From assembly GCA_025666215.1 (NCBI GenBank), contig CP102593.1, forward strand, positions 4,291,001 through 4,355,000: 64,000 nucleotides of DNA, read 5' to 3'. This stretch comes from Xanthomonas campestris pv. phormiicola. Its GTDB lineage: Bacteria > Pseudomonadota > Gammaproteobacteria > Xanthomonadales > Xanthomonadaceae. Below the pieces are notes generated by a model. It searched no databases, was not told where the DNA came from, and saw only the letters and a program-made list of their open reading frames with translations. Positions 1 to 10,003 of the stretch are shown piece after piece. Position numbers and translations under genes: made by a program. Within the stretch, counting starts at the first letter, position 1, and each line of letters opens with the position of its first letter.

Positions 1-1045
1 CCGAGTTCTTGTTGACGGTGATGTGGGCCTTGCCCAGCGCCGCTTCCGCGTCCTTGCCGGACACGTCCCTGCCGATCATGTCCACCAGCATCAGGTGGTT
101 CTCGGTGCCGCCGGAGACGATCTTGTAGCCGCGCGCGATCAGCGTGTTGGCCATCGCCTGCGCGTTCTTCACCACCTGCTGCTGGTAGTCCCTGAACTCC
201 GGCTCCAGCGCTTCCTTGAACGCCACCGCCTTGGCCGCGATCACATGCATCAGCGGACCGCCCTGGATGCCCGGGAACACGATCGACTGCAGCTTCTTGA
301 CCAGCTCCTCGCTGGCGCCCTTGGCCAGGATGATGCCGCCGCGCGGGCCGCGCAGGGTCTTGTGGGTGGTCGAGGTGACCACGTGCGCATGCTCCAGCGG
401 GCTCGGATACACGCCGGCGGCGACCAGGCCGGCCACGTGCGCCATGTCCACGAACAGCACCGCGCCGACCTGGTCGGCGATGGCGCGGAAGCGCGCCCAG
501 TCGATCTTCTGCGAATACGCGGAGAAGCCGGCCACGACCATCTTCGGCTTGTGCTCCAGCGCCAGCCGCTCGACTTCGTCGTAGTCGATCAGGCCCTGCT
601 CGTTCACGCCGTACTGCACCGCGTTGAACAGCTTGCCGGAGACGTTGACCTTGGCGCCGTGGGTCAGGTGGCCGCCGTGGGCCAGCGACATGCCCAGGAT
701 GGTGTCGCCGGGCTGCAGCAGCGCCAGGTACACCGCCTGGTTGGCCTGCGAACCCGAATGCGGCTGCACGTTGGCATAGTCGGCGCCGAACAGCTGCTTG
801 ACCCGGTCGATCGCCAGCTGCTCGGCGATGTCGACGAATTCGCAGCCGCCGTAGTAGCGCTTGCCCGGGTAGCCCTCGGCGTACTTGTTGGTCAGCTGGC
901 TGCCCTGGGCCTGCATCACCAGCGGGCTGCAGTAGTTCTCGCTGGCGATCAGCTCGACATGGTCTTCCTGGCGGCCGGCTTCGGCGGCGATGGCCTGGGC
1001 CAGTTCGGGATCGTAGGTTTCGATGCGGGCGGCACGCGGGAACAT
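1..1045 (-). CDS. glyA: Serine hydroxymethyltransferase, 3' end beyond the window
   Basis: This PLP enzyme interconverts serine and glycine and loads one-carbon units onto tetrahydrofolate in the cytoplasm. About 348 codons are visible against a usual 415-420, so roughly the last 70 residues lie outside the window. The N-terminus ([19 protein letters not shown]) is followed by the family motifs [25 protein letters not shown] and QPHSGSQAN. The PLP-lysine segment [13 protein letters not shown] lies near residue 228. The start at 1045 has a GGAG Shine-Dalgarno seven bases upstream. Nothing in the visible part is unusual. Identity is secure. Confidence 0.97.
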   Translation of the reverse strand, partial: MFPRAARIETYDPELAQAIAAEAGRQEDHVELIASENYCSPLVMQAQGSQLTNKYAEGYPGKRYYGGCEFVDIAEQLAIDRVKQLFGADYANVQPHSGSQANQAVYLALLQPGDTILGMSLAHGGHLTHGAKVNVSGKLFNAVQYGVNEQGLIDYDEVERLALEHKPKMVVAGFSAYSQKIDWARFRAIADQVGAVLFVDMAHVAGLVAAGVYPSPLEHAHVVTSTTHKTLRGPRGGIILAKGASEELVKKLQSIVFPGIQGGPLMHVIAAKAVAFKEALEPEFRDYQQQVVKNAQAMANTLIARGYKIVSGGTENHLMLVDMIGRDVSGKDAEAALGKAHITVNKNS

Positions 1046-1111
1046 CGGGTCTCCAGGGGCATGGACAAAAGGCAGACCGCTAGTTTAAGCCCCGCGCAGG
1101 GCCGGCGGCGA

Positions 1112-1148
1112 ACCAAAACGACGACGGCCTCCCGAAGGAGGCCGTCGT
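1112..1148 (-). terminator. Rho-independent terminator of the RcnB-like gene
   Basis: A perfect 12-bp stem (1121-1132 with 1137-1148) closes on a CGAA tetraloop. Read on the minus strand it is followed by TTTTGGTT. It lies just after the stop of the RcnB-like gene and before glyA, so it should separate their transcripts. Confidence 0.8.
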
Positions 1149-1168
1149 GGCGTGCCGTGCGGCCCGGA

Positions 1169-1618
1169 TCAGCGGCCGTTGAGCACCAGGTCGGCGATGA
1201 TGCCGCTGGCGATGGCGACCATCAGCAGGTTGCCGCGGTCGTCGCGCACCCAGCGGTAGCCGTACGGCGGGCGCCGCACCTGGTAGCGGTCGTAGTCGTA
1301 GACCACGTAGTTGGGACCGTAATAACGCTGGCCGCGCGCCCACGGCGGCGGAATCGGCGGACCCGGGCGGTAGTAGACGACGTCCGGACGGCTGCGGTAA
1401 CCGTCGCGATAGCCCTGGCCGTAATAGCGGCGGTCGTCGTAGCGTTCGCGCTCGCGCCAGCCGCGGTCGCGGTCGTCGTCGCGCCGGTCGTGGTCGCGGT
1501 CGTGCCAACCGCGGGGATCGCGATCGTCCCAGCCGTCGCGGGCGAACGCCGCGGGCGCCATGAAACCCAGCGCCAGCAGGGACGAAAGGGCAAGGGTGGC
1601 AATGCGTTTGATGTTCAT
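1169..1618 (-). CDS. RcnB-family periplasmic protein
   Basis: This is a 149-residue exported protein. A signal peptide (residues 1-27, ending APAAFA) leads into a segment very rich in Asp, Arg, His, Trp and Tyr (about 28-80), then a proline stretch (RPGPPIPPP). The conserved C-terminal module RPPYGYRWVRDDRGNLLM is followed by a hydrophobic tail. That tail module is the signature of the RcnB family, periplasmic proteins linked to nickel and cobalt homeostasis in E. coli. The acidic, histidine-containing middle could bind metal or simply be disordered. No RcnA-type efflux gene is adjacent, so the link to nickel or cobalt is family inference only. It is a single-gene unit with its own terminator. 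Confidence 0.8.
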   Translation of the reverse strand: MNIKRIATLALSSLLALGFMAPAAFARDGWDDRDPRGWHDRDHDRRDDDRDRGWRERERYDDRRYYGQGYRDGYRSRPDVVYYRPGPPIPPPWARGQRYYGPNYVVYDYDRYQVRRPPYGYRWVRDDRGNLLMVAIASGIIADLVLNGR

Positions 1619-1856
1619 GGCTGCTCCGTCACTTTTGGTGTCACGACTGCATTAATGCGCTTGGCGTCTGAACCGCTTCCTGCTGGAACCGGTTACGCAT
1701 TCAGCTTTCCCGAAACGGGTAAGCGCGCATTACGTTTCGGCCCTCTTCTTCCTGTCCGCAGCGGCATTTCGACGCGATCGGCCACGCATGCCGCGATCCA
1801 AGACCGCTCCAGCGCGCTTGTCCCGGCCTGCGCGTCCGCGCTCGGTGACGATGCGC

Positions 1857-2795
1857 TCAGTGGCGGTGGGCCGGCGCGGCGACCCCGGCCGACTGCGCAT
1901 GCAGTTGCAGCAGCGCGACCCGCGCCGCCTCGTCGGCAGGCAGGTACACCACCAGCCGATTGCCGTTGCGCGGCGCCGACCACCAGTTGACCTGCTGCAG
2001 GTGCAGTTCGCCCGCCTGCGGGTGGTGGAAGCGCTTGAGCTGGTTTTCCACCCCGCGCACCTCGCGCCGCTGCTGCCACAAGGCGTCGAACTCGGGCGAG
2101 GCGGCGCGGTAGCGCGCCAGCAGGCGCTCCCAGGCCGGCTCGCCCAGGTGCTCGCCCATGGCGGCGCGCAACAGCGCCACCATGTGCTGCAGGACGTTGT
2201 CCCGATCGGCCAGGCGGGCGCGCCAGTGCGGATTGGTGAACGCCTGGTAGACGCAGTTGCGGTCGGCGTCCGGCAGATCGGCCAGGGTCACCCCCATCAG
2301 CCGCTCGAAGGCCGGGTTGGCGCCGAGAATGTCGAAGCGCGGACTCTGCAGCATCGCCGGCCAGGGGCCGAGCTGATCGAGCAACATGCGCCCGGTGTCG
2401 GTCAACCGCTCGCACAGCGGCTGCAGTCGGGGCGCCGCATCGCCCAATCCGGCCAGCGCCAGCACGTGCCCGGTTTCCACCTCCGAGCACTGCAAGGCGC
2501 CGGCGATGGCGGTCAGCACGCGTGCGGAGGCGCGCACTGGCCGTCCCTGTTCGAGCCAGGTGTACCAGGTGACGCCGACGTCGGCGAGCGCGGCCACCTC
2601 CTCGCGGCGCAGGCCCGGCGTGCGGCGCCTGCCGGCACGCGGCAGGCCCAGCCGCGCCGGATCCAGGCTCTCGCGGCGCGCCCGCAGGAAGGCGCCGAGC
2701 GCGCGTGCGCGTTCGGCCGCCAGCGCAGCAGCGTGCGCGGCAACGGCGCCACCGTCCGCCGCGTCGGTCATGGGATTCACCCGATCACTCAACAT
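1857..2795 (-). CDS. HTH transcriptional regulator with MmyB-like ligand-binding domain
   Basis: This 312-residue regulator has an XRE-type helix-turn-helix (about residues 30-100, including RRTPGLRREEVAALADVGVT and WYTWLEQGR). A C-terminal MmyB-like PAS-fold domain (about 115-290) contains FDILGANPAFERLMG and ends NWWSAPRNGNRLVVYLPAD. Family members are usually local repressors sensing a small hydrophobic ligand. The start at 2795 is chosen because GGGAG lies eight bases upstream; an internal ATG at 2771 is less well placed. It is divergent from an MFS exporter across 110 bp holding a palindrome, so it probably controls the exporter and itself. The ligand is unknown. Confidence 0.85.
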   Translation of the reverse strand: MLSDRVNPMTDAADGGAVAAHAAALAAERARALGAFLRARRESLDPARLGLPRAGRRRTPGLRREEVAALADVGVTWYTWLEQGRPVRASARVLTAIAGALQCSEVETGHVLALAGLGDAAPRLQPLCERLTDTGRMLLDQLGPWPAMLQSPRFDILGANPAFERLMGVTLADLPDADRNCVYQAFTNPHWRARLADRDNVLQHMVALLRAAMGEHLGEPAWERLLARYRAASPEFDALWQQRREVRGVENQLKRFHHPQAGELHLQQVNWWSAPRNGNRLVVYLPADEAARVALLQLHAQSAGVAAPAHRH

Positions 2796-2874
2796 CTTGC
2801 TGTTCTCCCTGTTCCACCGCCGCGATCCCAGCCCCAGGCAGGAAGCACCAATACCAGGATAAATAACTACTTGT

Positions 2875-2889
2875 ACCAGTTTAAGTGGT
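2875..2889. promoter_or_regulatory. Candidate operator between divergent HTH regulator and MFS exporter
   Basis: The 15-mer ACCAGTTTAAGTGGT is an imperfect palindrome with 12 of 15 positions symmetric. It sits in a locally AT-rich stretch (2858-2890), 16 bases before the exporter start and about 80 bases before the regulator start. It is the natural place for the regulator to bind. No experimental motif is known to me for this protein. Confidence 0.45.
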
Positions 2890-2905
2890 CCGGATACTGC
2901 GCGCC

Positions 2906-4399
2906 ATGACCACCTCCTCCGCTCCCGCCGCCGTGCCCCATTCGCTCGATCGCCTCGACCGGCAGCCGCCTGCATGCGCCTGCCCCAGCGCCTCGCCGCC
3001 GACGCTGGGCGCCTGGGGCCTGGCGATCCTGCTGCTCGGGCAGATGCTGCCGCTGATCGATTTTTCCATCATCAACGTCGCCCTGGGTTCCATCGCCCAC
3101 ACGCTGCACGCCTCGGCGACGGCGCTGGAACTGATCGTGGCGGTGTACGGCGTGGCGTTCGCGGTGGGCCTGGCCGCGGGCGGGCGGCTGGGCGACAACC
3201 TGGGCCGGCGCCGGGTGTTCGCCGCCGGCGTGCTGCTGTTCGCGGTGGCCTCGCTGCTGTGCGGACTGGCCGGGTCGGTGCCCGCCCTGCTCGCCGGCCG
3301 CGTGCTGCAGGGCCTGGGCGCGGCGCTGGCGGTGCCGCAGATCCTCGCCACCATCCACGTCAGCCTGCGCGGCGCGGCGCATGCGCGGGCGCTGGCGCTG
3401 TACGGCTCGCTGGGCGGAATCGCCTTCGTCATCGGCCAGGTGCTGGGCGGCACCCTGGTCACGGCCGACATCGCCGGTTCCGGCTGGCGCGCCATCTTCC
3501 TGATCAACCTGCCGTTCTGCGTGCTGGCGCTGGCGGGCCTGCGCGCGGTGCCGGAGACGCGCGCGGCGCGGCGGATGCCGCCCGACCTGGCCGGCGCCGG
3601 GTTGCTGGGGCTGTTCCTGGCCTGCCTGCTGCTGCCGCTGGCGCTCGGCCCCACCCTGCATTGGTCGGCGCCGTGCCTGGCGGTGCTGGCCGCGAGCGTG
3701 CCCTTGCTGGCGGCGCTGGCCCGCACCGAAGCCTGGCAGCAGCGCCGTGGCCGCGTGCCGCTGCTGCCGCCGGCGCTGCTGCGCCTGCCCAGCGTGCGCT
3801 TCGCGCTGCTGCTGGGCGGGGTGTTCTTCGCCTGCTGGAGCGGCTTCATGTTCGTGCTTGCGCTGACCTTGCAGTCCGGCGCCGGGCTGTCGCCGCTGCA
3901 GTCGGGCAATGCCTTCATCGTGCTCGGCGCGGCGTACTTCTGCTCGGCGCTGGTCAGCGCGCGCGGGGTGGCCCGGTTCGGGCTGCTGCCGACGTTGCTG
4001 CTGGGCTGCATGGTGCAGATGCTGGGCCTGCTCGCGCTGGCGTGGACCTTGCACACGGTGTGGCCGCATCCCGGCTGGCGCGCGCTGGCGCCGGCGACGG
4101 CGCTGATCGGCGCCGGACAGGCCTGGATCGTGGCCTGCTTCTACCGCATCGGCCTGTCGCAGGTACCGACCGAGCATGCGGGTGCGGGCAGCGCCATGCT
4201 CTCCACCGTCCTGCAGGCGGCGATGGGCCTGGGCCCGGCGGCGCTGGGCGCGGTCTACGCGCACGCGCGCGGCGGCGGCAGCCTGGCGGCGATGCAGGCG
4301 GCCCTGGGCAGTGAGTGGCTGGCGATGCTGCTGCTGGTGGCGTGCACCCTGGTCTACCGGCAGCGCCAGCGCCGCCCCGTGCAAGCCGCGGCGACCTGA
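2906..4399 (+). CDS. MFS drug-type exporter (DHA2/EmrB-QacA class)
   Basis: This inner-membrane proton antiporter of 497 residues has many predicted membrane segments and probably 14 helices. The first loop carries motif A (GGRLGDNLGRRRVF), the first helix ends with the DHA2-like LPLIDFSIINVALGSIA, and helix 5 has the antiporter motif region YGSLGGIAFVIGQVLGGTLV. An in-frame GTG at 2885 would overlap the putative operator, so ATG 2906 is preferred. It is divergently paired with an MmyB-type regulator, which suggests inducible export of a toxic small molecule. The substrate cannot be read from the sequence. Confidence 0.88.
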   Translation: MTTSSAPAAVPHSLDRLDRQPPACACPSASPPTLGAWGLAILLLGQMLPLIDFSIINVALGSIAHTLHASATALELIVAVYGVAFAVGLAAGGRLGDNLGRRRVFAAGVLLFAVASLLCGLAGSVPALLAGRVLQGLGAALAVPQILATIHVSLRGAAHARALALYGSLGGIAFVIGQVLGGTLVTADIAGSGWRAIFLINLPFCVLALAGLRAVPETRAARRMPPDLAGAGLLGLFLACLLLPLALGPTLHWSAPCLAVLAASVPLLAALARTEAWQQRRGRVPLLPPALLRLPSVRFALLLGGVFFACWSGFMFVLALTLQSGAGLSPLQSGNAFIVLGAAYFCSALVSARGVARFGLLPTLLLGCMVQMLGLLALAWTLHTVWPHPGWRALAPATALIGAGQAWIVACFYRIGLSQVPTEHAGAGSAMLSTVLQAAMGLGPAALGAVYAHARGGGSLAAMQAALGSEWLAMLLLVACTLVYRQRQRRPVQAAAT

Positions 4400-4473
4400 A
4401 CCCGGCCGCTCGCGGCACCGCCCCGGCTGCGGCGCAGGCAGGCCGGCAGCCGACGTGCCAGCGCGGGTGCCGC

Positions 4474-4479
4474 TATAAT
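4474..4479 (+). promoter_or_regulatory. Consensus -10 box upstream of ettA
   Basis: A perfect TATAAT lies 67 bp before the ettA start. No good -35 is visible at 16-18 bp spacing, as the region upstream is GC-rich. It is the best promoter candidate for ettA. Confidence 0.45.
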
Positions 4480-4545
4480 CGAGGACATTCATTTCGTCGC
4501 CTTCCGGCCCCGGCCGGCGGGCGTCCTGCGCCTTCCGGAGACCCC

Positions 4546-6207
<1,662 letters not shown>

Positions 6208-6237
6208 GCGAGCGCGGAACGCGCAGATGCACCTTGC

Positions 6238-6262
6238 CACGGCCCGCGCACAGCGGGCCGTG
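6238..6262. terminator. Hairpin after ettA
   Basis: A 10-bp GC stem (6238-6247 with 6253-6262) with a 5-base loop lies 31 bp past the ettA stop. No T-tract follows, so it may act only as an mRNA-end stabiliser. Confidence 0.45.
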
Positions 6263-6311
6263 TGCATTCGGGCGCTGCTGCGGCTCGGACTCTCTCAGGG
6301 CGCTAGACACC

Positions 6312-6379
6312 TGTGGGAGCGACTTCAGTCGCGACGGGCACTACCGGTAACGCCCGTCGCGACTGAAGTCGCTCCCACA
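6312..6379. repeat. REP-like palindrome (GGAGCGACTTCAGTCGCGAC core)
   Basis: Two 28-base arms (6312-6339 and 6352-6379) are perfect reverse complements around a 12-base loop. The element lies between the convergent ends of ettA and def. The same core recurs at 34541-34609 and 57521-57602, so it is a dispersed repeat. As a hairpin between convergent genes it could also terminate transcription both ways. Confidence 0.85.
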
Positions 6380-6408
6380 AAGGGCATCGCCTGGCATTCG
6401 ATCCGGCG

Positions 6409-6924
6409 CTACAGCTCGTAGGACAGCACGTCCTCGAAGCCGAACTTGCCGAAGTCGCGGATGCGCGACGGGTACAGCCGCCCGATCAGGTGGTCGTGCT
6501 CGTGCTGCACCACCCGCGCATGGAAGCCTTCGGCCTCGCACACCACCGCGTTGCCGTCCGGGTCCAGGCCGCGGTAGCGGATCTGCCGGTAGCGCGGGAT
6601 CACCGCGCGCAGCCCGGGAATGGACAGGCAGCCTTCCCAGCCGTCCTCCAGTTCGTCGGACAGCGGCTCGATCTGCACGTTGGCCAGCGCGGTGCGCGGC
6701 ACCGGCGGCGCATCGGGATAGCGCCCATTGCTGTCGAAGCCGAACACCATCAGTTGCAGGTCCACCGCGATCTGCGGCGCGGCCAGGCCGACGCCGCGCG
6801 CGGCGTCCATGGTCTCGAACATGTCGGCGACCAAAGCGCGCAGCTCCGCGCTGCCGAAATTGTCGACCGGCTGCGCGATGCGCAGCAGGCGCTGGTCGCC
6901 CATGCGGATGATGTCGCGGATCAT
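6409..6924 (-). CDS. def: Peptide deformylase
   Basis: This metallo-hydrolase removes the N-formyl group from nascent proteins. At 171 residues all three motifs are intact: GVGLAAPQ (44-51), EGCLS (97-101) and HEHDH (141-145), where the cysteine and two histidines bind the metal and the glutamate is the general base. The motif-3 HEHDH (rather than HEMDH or HEFDH) and divergence elsewhere suggest a second, non-fmt-linked deformylase. No fmt gene is next to it. The start at 6924 is fixed by AGGAG six bases upstream. Confidence 0.95.
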   Translation of the reverse strand: MIRDIIRMGDQRLLRIAQPVDNFGSAELRALVADMFETMDAARGVGLAAPQIAVDLQLMVFGFDSNGRYPDAPPVPRTALANVQIEPLSDELEDGWEGCLSIPGLRAVIPRYRQIRYRGLDPDGNAVVCEAEGFHARVVQHEHDHLIGRLYPSRIRDFGKFGFEDVLSYEL

Positions 6925-7153
6925 GCCCTGCTCCTGTCGCCGAATGCCGCGCCGATTATCCGCCGACTGGCGCGCGCTTGCAGCCTGGCCATCTCGACCT
7001 GGCGGCGAGTGGCGCGGCTGCGGGTGCGGTGGGGGCTGAAGCCCATGCCTTTCAACTTGCGGCGACCGACGCGGCGCATCGCGCACCCGGCGCGACGCGC
7101 TTTTTCGTGGCGATGCTGTAGAACAACGACCTGGACTCCGCCGCGCGCAGGCA

Positions 7154-8170
7154 ATGCACAACGATCGCCCTGGATCCTCTTTCTTCTCGCCGAGCCGGCG
7201 CGACCTGCTGCGGCTGGCCGTGCTGGCCCCGGCGGCGATCGGACTGGGCCTGCTGCCGGGCTGTTCGAATCCGCCACGTTTCGACGGCAGCTTCATCCAG
7301 CCGTGGCGCAGCCACCTGGACCTGGGCGCGCAGGACTGGCAACAGCACATGGCGCTGGCCCAGCGCCTGGGCTGCCGGCAGATCGTGGTGCAGTGGGCCG
7401 GGCTGTACGGCAGCGGCGGCGACGCGGACTGGACCCTGCCGGACAGCACGCTGCAGCTGATCTTCTCCACGGCGGCCGCCGCCGGCCTGCAGGTGCGCGT
7501 CGGCCTGCCCTACCACAGCGGTTGGTGGAAGGCGCTGCAGGCGCCGGAGCTGGCCACGCTGGATGCGTTCCTGGCGCTGACCCTGGAGCACGCGCGCGCC
7601 TATCTGCAGGCCGCGCCGTGGCGCAGGCAGGCCAACTTCGACGGCTGGTACCTGCCGTACGAACTGGAACAGTTCCACTGGGCGCAGGACGCGCGGCAGC
7701 AGCGCCTGTGCAGCTGGCTGGCAGCGCTGTGCGCTGCGGCCAGCGCCGGCACCGGGAAGGTCACCGCGATCTCCACGTATTTCAGCCGGCTGCAGACCAG
7801 CGGTTCGCTGCCGCAGCTGTGGAACCGCATCCTCGACCAGGTGCCGCTGCGGCCGATGGTGCAGGACGGCGTCGGCGTGGCCGGGCTGGACAACCTGGAC
7901 GGCGTGGATCCGCTGCTGGCGGCGCTGCGCGCGCGCCAGGTCGCCTTCGACGTGGTGGTCGAACTGTTCGAGGAACTGCCCAGCTCGGCGGCCGACGGCA
8001 GCCACTTCCAGGCGCAGACCGCCGATGCCGCGCGCATCCAGAAACAGCTGGCGTGGGCGCAGCGCAGCGGCGCCGCCGGCATCTTCGCGTTCGCGCTGGA
8101 CCCGTGGCTGTCGCAGGACTCGCCGCGCGCGCAGGCGCTGCGCCGGCAGTGGCGCGCCGGGCGCCCATAG
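7154..8170 (+). CDS. DUF4434 TIM-barrel-like Tat lipoprotein
   Basis: This is a 338-residue envelope protein. It opens with a twin-arginine signal ([19 protein letters not shown]) that ends in a lipobox (LLPGC), so it should be Tat-exported and lipid-anchored. The remainder matches the DUF4434 pattern of glycoside-hydrolase-like barrels: [55 protein letters not shown] with clustered acidic residues, and near the end [12 protein letters not shown]. It converges on the large glycan operon with only 15 bp between stops. I infer that it trims or clears that polymer in the periplasm. Hydrolase activity is not proven for the family. Confidence 0.75.
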   Translation: MHNDRPGSSFFSPSRRDLLRLAVLAPAAIGLGLLPGCSNPPRFDGSFIQPWRSHLDLGAQDWQQHMALAQRLGCRQIVVQWAGLYGSGGDADWTLPDSTLQLIFSTAAAAGLQVRVGLPYHSGWWKALQAPELATLDAFLALTLEHARAYLQAAPWRRQANFDGWYLPYELEQFHWAQDARQQRLCSWLAALCAAASAGTGKVTAISTYFSRLQTSGSLPQLWNRILDQVPLRPMVQDGVGVAGLDNLDGVDPLLAALRARQVAFDVVVELFEELPSSAADGSHFQAQTADAARIQKQLAWAQRSGAAGIFAFALDPWLSQDSPRAQALRRQWRAGRP

Positions 8171-8185
8171 CCGCCCGGCGCGCGC

Positions 8186-9319
8186 CTACAGGGCGCGGCC
8201 GATGATGTCGCGCAGGATCTCGCTGGTGCCGCCGAAGATGCGCAGCGCGCGCGCATCGGCCCAGGCGCGGCCGATGCCGTACTCGCTGCTGTAGCCGTAC
8301 CCGCCGTGCAGCTGCAGCAGCGCGTCCAGCACCTGGCCCTGGATCTCGGTGGCGTTGAGCTTGGCCATCGCCGCGGTGGTCGCCTGCAGCCGGCCCTGCA
8401 TGTGCGCGCCCAGGCACTGGTCGAGGAAACTGCGCAGCATCGCCAGCCGCGCCGCCGCGTCGGCGAGCACGAAACGGGTGTTCTGGTGGTCGATCAGGTG
8501 GCGGCCGAACGCCTTGCGCTGGCGTACGTAGGCCAGGGTCTGGTCGAGCATGCCCTCGGCCGAGGCCGCCGCGCGCAGCGCGATCGCCAGGCGTTCGGCG
8601 GCCAGTTGTTCGCCGAGGTAATCGAAGCCGCGCTGTTCTTCGCCGAGCAGGTGCGAGACCGGCACCGCCACGTCCTGGAAGAACAGCTCGCTGGTGTCCT
8701 GCGCGTGCTGGCCGATCTTGGCCATCGGCGCGCCGCGGACGACGCCGGGCAGTGCGGTGTCGACGCAGAACAGGCTCAAGCCGCGCGCGCCCAGTTCCGG
8801 CGCCACGGTCGCCACCACCACCGCCACGTCGGCGTTGCTGCCGTTGCTGATCCAGGTCTTCTGGCCGTTGAGCAGGTAGTGCTCGCCGTGGCGCACGGCG
8901 CGGGTGCGGATCGCCTTGAGGTCGCTGCCGGCGCCGGGCTCGGTCATCGCGATCGCGCCGATCGCCTCGCCGCGCGCCATCTTCGGCAACCATGCCGTGC
9001 GCACCGCGTCGCTGCCGTACTGCATCAGGTACGGCGCGACCATGTCCGAATGGATCGAGAAGCCGATGCCGAGGAAATTCGCCCGCGCCAGTTCCTCGAT
9101 CACGCAGGCGGCATGCACGGCGTCGCCGCCCAGGCCGTAGGGCTCGGGCAGCTGGCAGTTGAGCAGGCCGGCCGCGCCGGCCGCACGCCACAGCGCGCGC
9201 GGGGTGATGCCGTCGCGCTCCCACTGCGCGTAGTGCGGGGCGATCTGGCTGTCGATGAAACGCCGCACCTGCGCACGGAACAGGGTGTGGTCTTCGCGGA
9301 ACACGGGGCGCTCGCGCAT
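8186..9319 (-). CDS. Acyl-CoA dehydrogenase-family flavoenzyme, last gene of the glycan operon
   Basis: This 377-residue FAD enzyme has the standard signatures AMTEPGAGSDL (about 125-134), QKTWISNGSNADV and a C-terminal FGGTSEILRDIIGRAL. The medium-chain catalytic Glu position (before GT) is Gly, so it is not of MCAD type. The helix-G sequence LAAERLAI places a likely base at Glu242, as in long-chain and isovaleryl enzymes. It starts 3 bp after the AlgF-like gene. Co-transcription with an adenylating enzyme and carrier protein recalls aminoacyl-carrier dehydrogenases of the prolyl-PCP type, so a carrier-bound substrate is inferred. Ordinary beta-oxidation cannot be excluded. Confidence 0.85.
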   Translation of the reverse strand: MRERPVFREDHTLFRAQVRRFIDSQIAPHYAQWERDGITPRALWRAAGAAGLLNCQLPEPYGLGGDAVHAACVIEELARANFLGIGFSIHSDMVAPYLMQYGSDAVRTAWLPKMARGEAIGAIAMTEPGAGSDLKAIRTRAVRHGEHYLLNGQKTWISNGSNADVAVVVATVAPELGARGLSLFCVDTALPGVVRGAPMAKIGQHAQDTSELFFQDVAVPVSHLLGEEQRGFDYLGEQLAAERLAIALRAAASAEGMLDQTLAYVRQRKAFGRHLIDHQNTRFVLADAAARLAMLRSFLDQCLGAHMQGRLQATTAAMAKLNATEIQGQVLDALLQLHGGYGYSSEYGIGRAWADARALRIFGGTSEILRDIIGRAL

Positions 9320-9322
9320 GGC

Positions 9323-10003
9323 TCAGCGACCGACCGGATCGGTGCCGCTGAGCTGGCCCTGCAGCACCGGCGCGCTGCCGCTGCCGCTCAGGAACAGGCT
9401 GTAGTGGTCGCCGGGCTGCAGCGACGGCAGCGCCAGCGGCGCGCTGTCCTTGCTGCCGCACGTGGCGACCAGGCGGGCCTTGACCGGGTTGATCGCGCGC
9501 GCGCTGCTGGCGCCCGCGGCGACGGCCGGGAACACCACCGCGCCGCCGTCGGCGATCGCCAGCCGCGCCTGGCCGCAGCCGCCGGCCAGGTTGTAGAAGC
9601 GGATCTCGGCCTTGAGCGCATCGCTGCTGCCGCCGCCATCGGCCAGCACCGCCAGCGGTCGCGACGGCGCGGCCGGGTCCAGCACCAGGGTGGTGAAGCT
9701 GCCGGCGGCGACCTGCGCCTGCTCGCGCGCCTTGCCGGCCACGCGCAGCGCGAACGGCTTGCCGCCTTCGACGATGGCGTAGCGGGTGGCGCGGCTGGCC
9801 GGGCCGATGCGCTGTGCAGCGCCATTGCCGATGCCGACCTCGAGCGCGGCATCGCCCGGGTTGAGCACGCGCACGAACGCCGAACCGGCCGGCGGGCGCG
9901 CGGCGTACAGCTGCGCGAGGCGGCCTTCCGCGGCGTCCTGTTGGGCGGTGGCGGCCAGTGGCGCGAGCGCGGCGGCGGCAAGCAATGCGAGCATCCATTT
10001 CAT
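9323..10003 (-). CDS. AlgF-like periplasmic acetylation adaptor
   Basis: This is a 226-residue secreted protein with a signal peptide (MKWMLALLAAAALAPLAATA). The mature N-terminus LYAARPPAGSAFVRVLNPGD and the central segment SARAINPVKARL closely echo alginate AlgF (GSTFVRVYN and EINPVKVNL). Two beta-rich domains are expected, as in AlgF. AlgF links the periplasmic acyltransferases AlgJ and AlgX and is needed for alginate acetylation. Here its start overlaps the DltA-like stop (ATGA), tying it to an acylation module. No alginate polymerase (Alg8) is nearby. Recognition rests on short motifs, so the family call is good but not certain. Confidence 0.78.
   Translation of the reverse strand: MKWMLALLAAAALAPLAATAQQDAAEGRLAQLYAARPPAGSAFVRVLNPGDAALEVGIGNGAAQRIGPASRATRYAIVEGGKPFALRVAGKAREQAQVAAGSFTTLVLDPAAPSRPLAVLADGGGSSDALKAEIRFYNLAGGCGQARLAIADGGAVVFPAVAAGASSARAINPVKARLVATCGSKDSAPLALPSLQPGDHYSLFLSGSGSAPVLQGQLSGTDPVGR

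Noticed and set aside
8186..9319. Ordinary fatty-acid beta-oxidation dehydrogenase unrelated to the operon
   Set aside because: It starts 3 bp after the AlgF-like gene with no promoter between, and no other beta-oxidation gene is near. Still possible, so kept as an alternative in the entry.
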